Below, one piece after another: positions 1 to 10,583 of a stretch of 64,000 bases of DNA; within the stretch, counting starts at the first letter, position 1; every line of letters begins with the position of its first letter. The notes beneath the pieces were generated by a model. It made no database searches. It saw only the letters and a program-made list of their open reading frames with translations, and was not told the origin of the DNA. The DNA comes from Coptis chinensis (taxonomy: Eukaryota > Streptophyta > Magnoliopsida > Ranunculales > Ranunculaceae): the NCBI GenBank assembly GCA_015680905.1, contig CM027377.1:19182501-19246500 (forward strand), written 5' to 3'. The position numbers and the translations under genes are program-made.

Positions 1-265
1 GACCGCCTCTTTTACCAACTGCTTTCACGATTAAATCGCGTGCCAATCACGGACTACCTTCCCTTTCCCCGCCAAATCATCATGCCACATGATTCAAAAT
101 TCTGGCATCCCAATCGGATCGTCCACCACAACTCGCTTATGCTCCACACGTTCTTCTGTTTTTCTCTCAGCAGATCGTTTCGAGGGACATAAACAATCAT
201 CGAGAGAGAGGTCGTAGGGAGTAATATCCTCATTAAGGAATATCACACACACGTGAAGCATAAAA

Positions 266-391
266 GCGAACTTCGGGACATCGACCTCCAAGACCGATCT
301 ATGAGCAGCTCCCTTGAGAAGATATACGTGCGCAGCATAGGCGAACCCAAGACATCGACCTCCAAGACCGATCTGTGAGCAGCTCCTTTCA
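266..391 (+). repeat. Two direct repeats inside the LTR
   Basis: Two copies of about 51 bases (266-317 and 341-391), 75 bases apart, share the core CATCGACCTCCAAGACCGAT. Short direct repeats of this kind often sit in the U3 part of plant LTRs. They are descriptive only; no function is shown by the sequence. Confidence 0.75.
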
Positions 392-604
392 TGTAGGTGG
401 TACGTTTAAGGTCGATCAAGGATGTCTCAAGATTTAACAAACGGCCGGAGACGTAACGCTCGGATAAAGTCACCACCGTGTAATCATTACCAAAATCTTA
501 CTTGTACTTCCCACCACCGAAATAGGGACTACCGCGCCAACTTCCAATCAACACACGACTTTATACTAAAACCAGCCCAACACTCATTCACAATCTCCAC
601 CTTA

Positions 605-662
605 CACGTGTGCAAGAGACACACGTGTCTCTAGGATTGACACTTCAACAAGCCTATAAATA
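605..662 (+). promoter_or_regulatory. Paired G-boxes and TATA box of the LTR
   Basis: CACGTG occurs at 605-610 and again at 622-627 in an inverted-repeat setting, and TATAAATA follows at 655-662. G-boxes bind bZIP and bHLH factors in plants. The spacing fits an LTR core promoter. Activity is not testable from sequence. Confidence 0.5.
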
Positions 663-870
663 CCACCTACTTGAACTACGTGAGACCTGATTCCTCTCTC
701 CCCTGAAAAACCAAGAGAGGATACGTAGGCAGCTCACTCATCAGCGAACTCAGTCTCTCCAGAAAACCTTAACCCATTCCCCTCTCTTCACTATCTCTAA
801 AGGAAAACCAAAACACCCCTTTACAGTCAACATGCATTATTAATTGACTGGAAATTCGGGGCAAGTTTTG

Positions 871-1247
871 TTAACCTCCATCAATATGTTGTCGAAAGGT
901 TCCATTTGGAACAAATTCGCTAACCAAGTACGACTTTTTATCTCTGTGTTCATCTCCAATCAAATTCACCATATAAGGATTCTGGTAATCGCGAAAGTAC
1001 TGCATATCTACCTAGAAGTTCCACAAAATACCCTAAACCTAAATCACTTTGTCTAATGCATTAATATGTCATAGTTGCAAAATGTATTAAATAAGATAAT
1101 CTACCATCTTTAGCTGCCATTGGCTGACCCCTTGAACACAATCAGACTTGTTCTTCTTCACTTTGAGGTCCAAATAACCGTTCCCTATTTCACTTTTGTA
1201 AGAGAACTCAAAATGACCTTGTGGAAGCACATTATCTCCATCAGAAT
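871..1247 (-). pseudogene. Receptor-like kinase N-lobe remnant, two exons
   Basis: Two exon-like pieces read on the minus strand. The first (1247 down to 1105) starts after a good acceptor (tract ending CTCTTCAG) and ends at ATG|GTAGAT. It encodes YKSEIGNGYLDLKVKK, which fits the start of a kinase N-lobe. The second (999 down to 871) follows the acceptor TATGCAG and encodes NPYMVNLIGDE and YLVSEFVPNGTFRQHID, the beta4-beta5 and hinge region of a plant receptor-like kinase (usual pattern: LVYEFMPNGSL). A stop or possible donor follows at 871-875. No signal peptide, ectodomain or catalytic loop is nearby, so this is a fragment. The intron position resembles that in the kinase remnant at 15868-16912, suggesting one gene family. 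Confidence 0.6.
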
Positions 1248-1319
1248 CTGAAGAGTAGAGATTACACAAATAAATTGAAAGTTTTATATCTATGCTTTAT
1301 CAGATCCTAATAGTTCCAG

Positions 1320-2075
1320 GGTGAGATCATCTTATAGATGGCAGCAGCTAGAACAATTGAGGACGATTTATAAGTGACCCTTATTCAATAAATGTAAATT
1401 GGATGAGAGAAAAAAAATGCATATGAGAACTACAGGTTGTTAAGATCAAATCACATTCATCTTGTCACCAAAAACAAAACAAAATTAAAACAAGTTGAAC
1501 AGTGAAGTAAAATTAAAGTTGTTGATGGGCTGCGGGTGCAACAATTTCCCATTTGAACTCTAGTAGATAAATAAATCAAAAGAAAGAAGTTGGACTATGC
1601 TTGTCTAACTCCGTATTCCTAGGAAATCAACAGAGTTGTAATTTATATGGAGTCATAACAAAAATAGCCAACAGAGTTGTATATATGGAGTCATAACAAA
1701 AATGATCTACTTCTCCGTATTCCTAGGAGTTGAAGAGTTTGAAGTGAATCCCTATTAATAATAGAGTGCATGATGTGGATCACTAGGACACACGGACTAT
1801 TAATGTAGCATAATACACTTATAATAGGCCGGAGCAAGTCAACTATTAATGTAGTAAGCCGGCGAGCCTCTAAACAACCGATTCTATTGTTGGTCGACTT
1901 TCACGGTCCACAACTGTACATTCTTTTGCTAACCTGAACAGCTGAAAGGCTTATCAATAATAGTAGAGTCCAAGGTAACATCAAGAGGTATCATATCATA
2001 ATTCTGAAATTGCTGAGCCAGAGTGATGTTGCTATCATAACTGAAGGGATCCCAAGCACTTAAAACAAAATTTTT
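1320..2075. repeat. Duplicated block, copy 1
   Basis: This stretch is repeated at 8512-9301. Both begin GTGAGATCATCTTATAGATGG, share a middle section with GGGCTGCGGGTGCAACAATT, and end in a receptor-kinase C-lobe remnant. The copies differ by many substitutions and small indels, and copy 1 has an extra section around 1740-1900. The shared part covers a kinase 3' end plus its downstream flank, so I infer duplication of a receptor-kinase gene tail. Confidence 0.85.
1929..2075 (-). pseudogene. Receptor-kinase C-lobe remnant, copy 1
   Basis: Read from 2075 down to a stop at 1929-1931, the minus strand gives VLSAWDPFSYDSNITLAQQF and IPLDVTLDST, closely matching the better-kept copy at 9057-9301. 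It is the segment after kinase subdomain IX. The part that should carry DVYSFG is already degenerate here. It lies upstream, on the minus strand, of the N-lobe remnant at 871-1247, so the two belong to different gene copies. Confidence 0.55.
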
Positions 2076-2524
2076 AGCAAACTCCAATATTTTTAGCAAA
2101 CTTCCACTACTGCACTCCCAAAAATTTTACAACTATAGTGAGAATATAATAAAAAAAAATAGTATGAAAAAAAAAAAACTAATAAAAAACATTATAATAA
2201 ACCAACGTTTTTTTTTACTTCTCTTTTTGCCCTTACAAAATTATCATTTATCATTTGTTTTGAGTCCAAAACAATTAAAGATGGACAAATACGCTTTTGA
2301 AGGTTTGATGGGTTAATGAGACTAAAACAAATGGCCAAAGGCCCAAAGCCCAACTGGTCAGTTTGTATAATTCTAATTACCCATAACAAACCTATAAGCT
2401 CTCCCTCATATCTTTCACTCTCAATTCTTAAACAAGTAATCATCAGACTTCAACCCAAACAAAAAACAAAAAACAAAAAACAAAAAACAAATTTATAAAT
2501 GACTTGCGACTCAACTTGTTGCAC

Positions 2525-3024
2525 GTTTGTCCTAATTATTTGTAAAACTCGTTATCATTATCAATAAAATTTACACTTAAAAAAAACAAAAAACAAAAAA
2601 CAAAACAAAACAAAATAATATTTTACTTTCAATGTTAATTTTTTATAGTTTTATTGATATGATAGTAGGGTTATATAGACTTATAGTATTATAGGATCGG
2701 AAATTAACAATTTGTTGAATTGTTGTAGACTTGTGGACTAGATTATGTAGATATATATATATAGACATAGTGTTTGTCCTAATTATTTGTAAAACTTGTT
2801 ATCATTATCAATAAAATTTCCACTTAAAAAAAACAAAAAACAAATATATAATAAAACAAAACAAAACAAAACAAGGTAATATTTTACTTTCAATATTAAT
2901 CTTTTATAGTTTTCTCCACATTATAGTAAGGTTATATAGACTTATAGTATTATATGAAGTTAACAATTTGTTGAATTGTTGTAGACTTGTGGACTAGATT
3001 ATGTAGATATATATAGACATAGTA
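2525..3024. repeat. Tandem duplication of about 247 bp
   Basis: Unit 1 (2525-2771) and unit 2 (2772-3024) both start GTTTGTCCTAATTATTTG and end near ATATAGACATAG. They include the same runs of A with interspersed C and the same GACTTGTGGACTAGATTATG segment. They differ by scattered substitutions and by the length of the A/C-rich run. The surrounding 2076-2524 is AT-rich with simple AAAAAAC repeats and has no recognisable gene. Confidence 0.9.
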
Positions 3025-3031
3025 GTATCAA

Positions 3032-4083
3032 TTAATGGCTTAAGTGCTTAAGTAAACTTTGTCAGTCACAACGCACTCTAGTTTTGTAAATTGAAATAAA
3101 TGCATAATTTTTTTGATATTTATTGTTTAGAACTTCTGACAAAAAAAAAAATGCATACTTTTATTTTTTTTGGGGGTGGGGTGAGGGGTGTGCACATAAT
3201 CTCGCACCTCCTAGTTTAGAATCTTGGCTCTGTCCTTGGAAACAACTAACCATATTATTACCACACCAAATCAAACATATATTGGCCCGTTTTTTCAAGT
3301 GTAAAAAGTCTCAAATGAAATCCAAACAACGTACTATAATAATCATATATCTAATAAAGAAACAAAACCAACCCATGCATCAGTTTGACAAACTACTAGA
3401 TATAGCTAGTTAACTATTTATAGTAAGTAACTATATTATTTCATTCTTGTCTCTTTTTCTCTTGAAAGTGTTACTTATTAATGGAGAAAAAAATTGATGA
3501 CAAAAAGATGAGCAAGAAGCTAGGTATATGAGCAAGAAATTTTACCATCTCCATTAGCACCCTCATCACCCTCGGTTGCCGGCAAACACTTACAGCTGTT
3601 TAAGGTTAGCCCCGTCTTCACATTAATATATGATTGTTATATACATATTTTTCAGCTTTTTTAAAAGTACGTTAAAAATGGAACCAAACAAGTTAAACAA
3701 ATGGAACATAGATAAATAAATAATACCATATAAGAATGGAGGGAGAAGATTGCTAGAGAAAGGAGTCGAAGCTAGAAATAATAAGGTGGTGAGAGAGTGA
3801 GGCAATGTGTGAATATTGTGTGGGGAAGTAACTTAGCGCTTTATAAAAGAAGAGGCACCTGTGTTATTGTATGAGCAGTGACTTTAATTTTTTACTGCAC
3901 AGGTAAAAATGAAAAAGACTAAAGACAATGGACAACAAAAGAAAAGAGAATGTTGGAAGTGCGGGTGATTTTTAGAAGAGAGAGTGGCGTGGGACCTACT
4001 TGATTCTCTATTTTTTTTTCCTGATAGTGGGACCTACTTGATTCTGAAGTGAAGAAAGAGGCGAGAGAAATTTTGCTTTTAAG
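3032..4083. other. Intergenic, possible weak minus-strand promoter
   Basis: I recognise no gene here. On the minus strand a TATA-like TTTATAAAG (3840-3848) is followed by a CT-rich leader (3730-3805), the usual look of a plant 5' UTR, and by an acceptor-like AAACAG near 3597. Short open frames follow but none matches a known family. A 17-base GGGACCTACTTGATTCT repeats at about 3990 and 4029. Confidence 0.25.
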
Positions 4084-4091
4084 GGAAAGAC

Positions 4092-5212
4092 CCTTGTTAG
4101 CAATTCGAGATACGACAAAAATTTGGTACAAGAATAATTCGAGAATTATTCGGTGATTCAAAAAAACGGTACGGTAAAAAATTCGCAATACGACAATTAT
4201 GCAGTGATTTAATTAATACGCGTTTTAAACGTTTGGTTGCAAAAATTTGGAAGTAAAAATTTGTGATATTATGTTAGTAAATATTAATAATAGTTGTCAT
4301 TCTTTACAACATAAGAGCATCTCTAGGTGGTAGTAGTATATTCTTCATATTTGAAGAAATTTTTTGAAGAAGTTGGTCGCAAATTTCGATCGCAAAAATT
4401 ATTGTAGACCCCACCCTGCGAGACATTAGTACTGGCGTGCGATAGTTGGAAAGTCGCTCATGTACAATTCCAAAACAACCCACACGACATTAGGAGTGGT
4501 GCGCAACCATTCTAAAAGTAAAAAAAAAAAAACCCCCCACGTGATATTAGGAGTGGCGCGCGACAGTACCACTGGCGCGTGGTGCTGGTCAAAGTAAAAA
4601 AAAATAAAATTGAGGCAACATTTGCAATGGCGCGCGACATTGCCAATGTCGCTCCGCATCCACATCCAAATTGCCAAATTTGCAAACAAGCAGGTGATGC
4701 AACCGGATTTGAGGCCACCTAGAGATGGAATTCCGAGAAATTCCGAACTTTTTCTTCAAATATGAAGAAAAAGACAGGTTATACTACCACCTAGAGATGC
4801 GATAAGAAACATATCTAAACAATTTAGCCACAAAAACATTGAAACCAATTGAATGGTCCACATAGGTACCTTCATTTATTTGTTCTTGGATTGAAATTAA
4901 CGTTCAAATTTCAAAATACACACACACCATGACATGACAATTTAAATATTACCCAAAAAGTATAAAAGCAAAGCTTTTGGATTAATTTATCACTAAAAAT
5001 GTAAGAGTGAGGACATAAAGTACATAAAAAATAACAAAAACGCAACCGATTTTTTTTTAGCAGAATTTTTGAAAAATTCGGCAAAATCCGTATTATTCGT
5101 TTTAATGCAAAAAATCGTGAATTATTGCAAATCTTTCAAACATTCGGAAGTATTATACGTTTTGTCCTTCAAAAATTCGATTTGCAAATAATTTGGCGAA
5201 TTACTAACTAGG
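4092..5212. mobile_element. Non-autonomous hAT-type element carrying a nested MITE
   Basis: The ends are inverted repeats: CCTTGTTAGCAATTCG at 4092-4107 and the complement of CCTAGTTAGTAATTCG at 5197-5212, 14 of 16 matching. They are flanked by an 8-base target repeat, GGAAAGAC (4084-4091) and AGAAAGAC (5213-5220), 7 of 8 matching. An 8-base duplication is the hAT superfamily signature. Similarity continues inward as AT-rich sequence with AATTCG motifs. No transposase is visible. Removing the nested element at 4317-4800 leaves about 637 bp. Confidence 0.85.
4317..4800. mobile_element. MITE with ~45-bp terminal inverted repeats
   Basis: The left end starts GCATCTCTAGGTGGTAGTA and runs to a TTCATATTTGAAG motif. 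The right end is its complement (CTTCAAATATGAAG ... CTACCACCTAGAGATGC). ATAAGA lies on both sides, with one base offset on the right, as a candidate target repeat. The interior is GC-richer with three decayed copies of a GCGCGACATT-AGTGGC motif. It is 484 bp, without coding capacity, and sits wholly inside the hAT-type element. The superfamily is not settled. Confidence 0.85.
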
Positions 5213-7126
5213 AGAAAGACTGCGTATATCCTGAAACGGTTATGGTGAACGTGCTGGTAAAGGATCACATGCTATCCACTCACGTATAAAGGATTTTATC
5301 ATTCTTGAATCCTGACCATATTCATACTGTAGTCCTTGAATTGCTGAATCTCATTCGTTCACTGCGACGTGATGACTAATTAGTAACAAATATCCATACC
5401 AAATGAAATTTATGACCCTTAATATTTCAGGAGGTATGGCCAATATTTGCCATATTACAAAATTTACAAAGATAAACTGATGCCAAAATAATCTCTGCGA
5501 TACAGGAATTTTGAAGCAATGCATTTTGTTCGTTTTTGAACAAATCAGTTTAAGATCAATGAGAATTTACTAACTAGATTGAAACAATATTCAGTGGTGT
5601 AATTAAGAATACAAAGATGCAGTCATTGTGAAAAAACAGTTAAGTTGGGATACCACCACTCAACCTGTGTGACTGTGTGAGGGAAGTGCATTCCTGGAAC
5701 ATAAGATAGGGTCCATAGAATCTACTAGAAGTTAGTTCTCGTCTTCTCGATCAGCTCATTCTCCAGAATGATCAATTCCACAGAGCAGCCATGCTCAACT
5801 TTGCATAGTCTCAAGTCTCAAGTCTCAAGTCTCAAATATTGTTGTAATAATATTATTGCAACCACCACTTAAGTCCCAGCCCAGTCCCCCCGGGACAATA
5901 AACACCAAAAATTCAACTCGGCCAATTTGCTAGCAAGATTTTGACATTATTGTCTCTTTTTACTTTTAAAGTTTTTCAGCATACTCATGATCAATAGTAA
6001 AATATTTGTTTGTTGTTTCGACGACGTCAGCACCTACTTTGACCACAGTAAGCGTTCAGCACTTATCACTGAATCCCGAAATACAGCAGCCAATTGAACC
6101 TTTAGCCTGTAACACCAATTAAAAATAAAACAATAATGAAGAAATGGTGATAATGCGAGTTTGAGGTTCTGAAGCGGGGCATATGGCATTGTTTGGTTAC
6201 AAATTCTCAAAGTTCAGGATTAAATAGTAGTATCTACTTTCAAATTTAAATTCATGGTTCAACATAGTGTCGAGCACGAGGACTGCAACAAAATGGTGAT
6301 AACTGATAAGGTGATATATTTATCCAATCACATAGGAAAATAAAAGTGTGGTCTCAATAGATTTTATCTTCTTTTAGTTCTATGCCGCTTTGTTTTGTAG
6401 ATTTGTTATATGCAGCTCAATACTGGCAGTTGCAAAGTAAAAGTAAAACTTATAGGCTCAGTTACTTTTATGCTTGTTTTAGGTACTTCATTCATAAGAC
6501 GTGAGGTCTTACATGAGTTACATATTTTCTTGGTTTAATTTTATTGGTTTAGAAATTTTTGAAATAGTTTATTCTGTGAAATTGGGCTTAAGCTTTGTAA
6601 CAGCTCAGAGCCTTGCAAGGCCCTCCTCTAGGCTTAAACATGTTTTGTCTTAAAAACATTGCAATGTAAGATGTTGATATCTTGCGAGTGGGATCGTTTG
6701 CTCAAATACGTTTCGCTTAAGGCTGCTGCTCTAGGATATTGCCAACACCCCATAAATGGAGATTGTTAGTTTCTTGTAGTTAAGGTTGCTTTCTCGAAAG
6801 ATAAAAGGTCGTATAGACTTGGTTATGCTAGGATTTGCTTGCAGATTTATATGATCTCTGTCTCTATAATTAGAACATACCACCCATAGTAGCCTCCCAC
6901 AGGGTAACAGATTTAAGCAACGGACACGGGATTTGCTGCCTATAATTGCTTATTGTCGGCAGTAGAAATCAGGTCTAGTTATAATAATATCTAAGGTTCA
7001 TTAGTCATGTAGAGATACCATTGAACCAGTGTGCTTGGTTATAACTTTTCTTTGCTTGTTATTAATTTCTTAGGCTAACTCTTGCCTTTCTTCTAGTAGT
7101 TAGTCAATCTGCGTTAGCGATATAAT
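5213..7126. other. Intergenic, no recognised gene
   Basis: No convincing coding region or RNA gene on either strand. A short perfect tandem of the 7-mer CAAGTCT lies at about 5807-5836. The rest is mixed AT-rich sequence with no similarity to other parts of the window that I could see. Confidence 0.6.
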
Positions 7127-7199
7127 GGATCCATAAGCTCAAAATGGCAAGAGCACTCAAATAATTGAGAAGTTGATGGTTCGAATCCATCTAGATCCA
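7127..7199 (+). other. tRNA-like sequence, degenerate
   Basis: A 73-base stretch has the outline of a tRNA: a 7-base acceptor stem (GGATCCA with TAGATCC, one mismatch), a D-arm GCTC/GAGC, and an excellent T-arm GATGG-TTCGAAT-CCATC. The anticodon arm is about three bases short and has no 7-base loop. The D-arm is shifted by one base. I read this as a decayed tRNA or tRNA-derived repeat rather than a working gene, and cannot assign an amino acid. Confidence 0.4.
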
Positions 7200-7249
7200 A
7201 TTGCATTTTTGTTTTTCAATGTATATTTGCATAGGTGGTTACATATATA

Positions 7250-7616
7250 GGTCTTTAAAACGTCTTGAAACAATAATAGCATTTTACAAAAAAAACGCTA
7301 TTGAAACAAGGATAGCGCTAAAGAATGCATAGCACTTCCATAATAAACGCTATCGAAATTTTAATAGCGCTAAAATAAAACACAATCGTATTGATAGCAT
7401 TTAGCACAAAACGTTATAGATATATTAGCAACGGCTAACAAAAAACGTAATTAAATTAATAGCATTTACTAGAAAATGCTATCAAATCAATTGCATTTTT
7501 TTGGTCAACGCTATCAAAAACATAACATCGTGTTTGATAGTGTTTTGTAAATGCTATCAAGTAAAGTTCATAGCTTTTTTGTGATGCTATCTATGTACTT
7601 ATTTTTTGTAGTAGTG
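7250..7616. mobile_element. One end of a CACTA (En/Spm) transposon
   Basis: The right edge reads CTTATTTTTTGTAGTAGTG, which is the complement of a CACTACTACAAAAAAT terminus. Inside it lie many short subterminal repeats in both directions built on GATAGC and AATAGCGC (for example TAGCGCTA, GCTATC, AACGCTATC), as is typical of CACTA subterminal regions. I found no matching left terminus, so only one end is kept or the element is deleted internally. No transposase is present. Confidence 0.7.
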
Positions 7617-7884
7617 AGTATATCTTCCCATTCAAAAAATCACTTTCAAATAGAACTAAAGTTGAATAAATATAACTTCAACCAATACCTTTTTTTACCG
7701 GTACTAAAATGATATCAAATTGTATGGAAACACAAGAAATATACCAAAACCTCCAAACTACTCAAGAGAATAAGTTCAACATTTAACTATTTTCAATTTT
7801 TAAATAAGAGCATTCCTATTCAAAATAAGTTCAAAATCTAAAGAATTGCTTGAAAAGCCACATAAATCTATATTTGGTGACTTA

Positions 7885-8191
7885 GGCTTAGTCTAATGGT
7901 TCCCTATCCCCTTAAAAGTAGAGCTAAAGTCAACAGATTTTACTCTATATCATTAATTATCTCTGTATATATACAAAGGATTTTACTCTCTATCTTTATT
8001 TTACTCTGTATATATACAGAGTAAAATAAAGATAGAGAGTAAAATCTTTTGTATATATACAGAGTAAAATAAAGATAGAGAGTAAAATCCTTTGTATATA
8101 TATAGAGATAATTAATGATAGAGAGTAAAATCTGTTGACTTTAGCTCTACTTTTAAGAGGATATGGAAGTATGGAACCATTGGACTCAGCC
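7885..8191. mobile_element. PIF/Harbinger-type hairpin MITE
   Basis: The element is almost one long inverted repeat. GGCTTAGTCTAATGGTTCC at the left pairs with GGAACCATTGGACTCAGCC at the right, and the pairing continues through AGTAGAGCTAAAGTCAACAG and TTTTACTCTCTATC to the centre. A TTA lies directly on each side (7882-7884, 8192-8194), the PIF/Harbinger target repeat. The interior also contains a direct repeat of about 46 bases (GTATATATACAGAGTAAAAT and following). 307 bp, no coding capacity. A transcript would form a long hairpin. Confidence 0.9.
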
Positions 8192-8511
8192 TTAGAACAC
8201 CTAAACATCGATACATTCATAAATTGTTTACCCCTTGAAAGAAGCTCATTCTTAATTGTTTCCATGCTGAACAAAGTATTTCAAACACAAATAAATTGTG
8301 AAATGAGAACAGATTCCATCTTTATGAACGTCAGTCACCATTTTCCTCATAATCCACTATTTCCTTTTGTTAGTTGATCCGAGACAAGTATATACCTATT
8401 TGTTATATCCGTGTGTGCCCCCAAGTTGATTCCGGCTGGTTTAGCAAAACATGTCCGGATCAACTAATAAAATATAACTATTGGCCGGATTCGAATATTA
8501 TCTTGCCCTAG
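8192..8511. other. Short intergenic stretch
   Basis: No gene recognised. The left edge is the hairpin MITE and the right edge the start of duplicated block copy 2. It contains an inverted pair of GGATC/GATCC-containing motifs near 8376-8466 without a clear element boundary. Confidence 0.5.
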
Positions 8512-9301
8512 GGTGAGATCATCTTATAGATGGCAGTAGCTAGAAAATTTGAGGACAATTTATAAGTGACCGTAAATTGGATGAGAGAAAAAAATGCATA
8601 TGAGACCTACAGGTTGTTAAGATCAAATCATTCATCTTGTCACCAAAAACAAAACAAAATTAAAACAAGTTGAACAGTGAAGTAAAATTAATCCTGTTGT
8701 TGGGCTGCGGGTGCAACAATTTCCCTGTTTGAAGTCTAGTAGATAAAGAAATCAAAAGAAAGAATGACAAATCTTATTAACGAAGCTAGACTATGCATGT
8801 CTATCTACAATTTAGCCAACAGAGTTGTAACTTATATGGAGTCATAAGAGAAATGATCTACTTCTCCGTATTCCTTGGAGTTGAAGAATTTGAAGAGTAA
8901 AGAAAACCTCAGATGAAGGTAACGTAATTAAGGACCGAGGGCCATATATATAACATAAAAGACCATTCACTTCAGAATATTCAAACAGTAATATTCAAAC
9001 CATTAATACAAGTACTTAGAATCACTGAAGGTATAAGACCATCCACTTCAAAATATTCAAACAGTAGCCATTGTAGGTCGATTTGACTGTCCGTAAGTGT
9101 GCATTCTTTTGCCAACACAAACAACTAAAATGCACTGAAATGCTTGCTCACGAATAACAACCGTAGAGTGCAAGTTAATATCAAGAGGTAACATATGATC
9201 ATTATAAAATTGCTCAGCCAGAGTGATTCTCCTATCAAAATTGAAGGGATCCTTGGCACTTAAAATCTCCATTAAGACCACTACAAATCCATAAATATCA
9301 T
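8512..9301. repeat. Duplicated block, copy 2
   Basis: Second copy of the block at 1320-2075 in the same orientation, starting GTGAGATCATCTTATAGATGG and ending in the same receptor-kinase tail. It keeps the kinase reading frame better than copy 1. The two copies are separated by about 6.4 kb that contains the hAT, CACTA and hairpin elements, so those insertions may be later than the duplication. Confidence 0.85.
9057..9301 (-). pseudogene. Receptor-kinase C-lobe remnant, copy 2
   Basis: Reading down from 9301 the minus strand gives DIYGFVVVLMEILSAKDPF, which matches subdomain IX of plant receptor-like kinases (DVYSFGxLLLEILxGKxP). It continues NFDRRITLAEQFYNDHMLPL to a stop near 9055. The open stretch is about 80 codons with no break. 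The rest of the kinase is missing directly upstream, where tandem AT-rich repeats start (9300). It could be the final exon of a gene whose earlier exons lie at 15868-16912 on the same strand, but that link is inference. Confidence 0.6.
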
Positions 9302-9545
9302 ATCCTTAGATATATATTATAGCTATACCCTCTTGGCTCTATTTTTCAAGGCTTTACATAGTCTCCAATTTTTTGTGAACTCTATAATTATGGAAAAAAA
9401 AAAGAAATTCCAAATTTTTAGATATCCTTAGATATATATTATAGATGTACCCTCTTGGCTCTATTTTTTGAGTGTTCACAGAGTCTCCAATATTTGTAAA
9501 ACTCTTTGGCTAATTATGAAAAAGTTGGAGACAAATAAGATAAAA
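9300..9545. repeat. Tandem duplication of about 122 bp
   Basis: Two adjacent units (9300-9421 and 9422-9545) share ATATCCTTAGATATATATTA and CCCTCTTGGCTCTATTTTT, then diverge by small changes. They lie just past the broken upstream edge of the kinase tail, perhaps in what was an intron. The following 9546-10115 is AT-rich with no recognised gene. Confidence 0.85.
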
Positions 9546-10115
9546 TCAGACAAATAAGGAATTTCCAACTTTGGGCTGGACGTTTATACTCTTTTTATTT
9601 CCTTGATTTTCAAGATGGTTAAGTTGTCAAAATTAAGAGCGTATCTCCTTTTTTTTTTACCAAGGCAAGCAGCAAAATACTTTTCAAGACCAAAAGAGAT
9701 ATGTTCTAAGCTAGGGTATCCTATGTTTAAGCCCTTCTATGCTAGAGAATATGATTTGAATGAACTCCTATAACTATATAATCTTCATTAATAGATTTAA
9801 GAGAAAGCATGTCCCACAACAAAAGTAGTAAGTAAAATTTTTATGAATGCCCTTCTGCTAAAAAGACCCTTAGTCCCGTGAAATAGACTATACATGTACA
9901 TGAATTAATATTGGAGATTTAGCAAAATAATAATAATAATAATACTGGAGGAGAAAAAATAAATCTTCTACTGACAGTTTGATTACCAAGATATTAAATC
10001 ACGACAACAATAAACGTTTTGCAGTAGTACTCTTATGGAAAACATGTTGAACTGTACATATGCCTACATGGGATGATGAAAAGCCCTATTTGATATACAA
10101 AATACAAACTGTGGT

Positions 10116-10340
10116 TCAAGAGGCCGGTGACAATTCATCGTCTGCATTTTCAATCTCTGTGGTTTCTATACTCTTCTCTTCCACAATAAATCCATCCCTG
10201 AACCTATCGTAGTTTGTTTGCTCATCTGACTTCCAAGGACGTTCCCCCAGTACTCTAATCATGTCCTCTTGATGTAAAACTTCCTTCTCCAACAACAGCT
10301 CAGCAATCTGAACCACATGCTCTTTATGCTCGCTCCTTTA
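10116..10340 (-). pseudogene. C-terminal fragment of mitochondrial FtsH (FTSH3/10 type)
   Basis: The minus strand encodes [20 protein letters not shown] then [18 protein letters not shown], the C-terminal end of the plant m-AAA protease subunits FTSH3 and FTSH10 (known pattern: [12 protein letters not shown]...VLGERPFKSGETTNYDRF). The native protein is an inner-membrane ATP-dependent zinc protease of about 800 residues. Only some 73 residues are kept: the AAA domain and the HEXGH protease site are absent. The frame is open from 10337 down to a natural stop at 10116, and a stop lies immediately upstream at 10338-10340. An acceptor-like TTCTGTTTCAG sits about 25 bases further upstream, so this may be the last exon of a broken gene. 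Confidence 0.8.
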
Positions 10341-10583
10341 TTAGTTTACATCAATAAGAAACCACTGAAACAGAAAATTTTTACCAAGAACTCTTATGAA
10401 GTTTTCAATCCTCTTTAGTTTTCTTTAAAGGGAGATGGTTGATTTGGCTGATTACTTCTACCACGACCATTGACTTTTCAGATTTCGCATTGGTGATTGC
10501 TTTTATGAAATAATGTTTATCACAGAGATAGGATTTGGTTGAATTTCATGAGTAATCACCTCCCTAAATGTTCCATGTGCTTA

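Larger units (their letters stand above)
1..838 (+). mobile_element. LTR or LTR fragment, Tat-like gypsy
   Basis: The block reads like the promoter half of a long terminal repeat. It has paired G-boxes, a TATA box at 655-662 and, about 60 bases further on, the run GATACGTAGGCAGC (720-733) that is common in plant gypsy LTRs. Its TATA region resembles that of the gypsy LTR at 20230-20694 (TATAAATACCAC followed by GAACTACGT), so I infer a distant relative. No primer-binding site is visible after it and the left end lies outside the window, so a solo LTR and a truncated element cannot be told apart. Confidence 0.5.

Noticed and set aside
3623-3805. 60-residue minus-strand protein
   Set aside because: It has no ATG at its start (TTG), low-complexity hydrophobic content and no similarity recognised.
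7127-7199. Functional tRNA gene
   Set aside because: The anticodon arm is too short and the D-arm is out of register.
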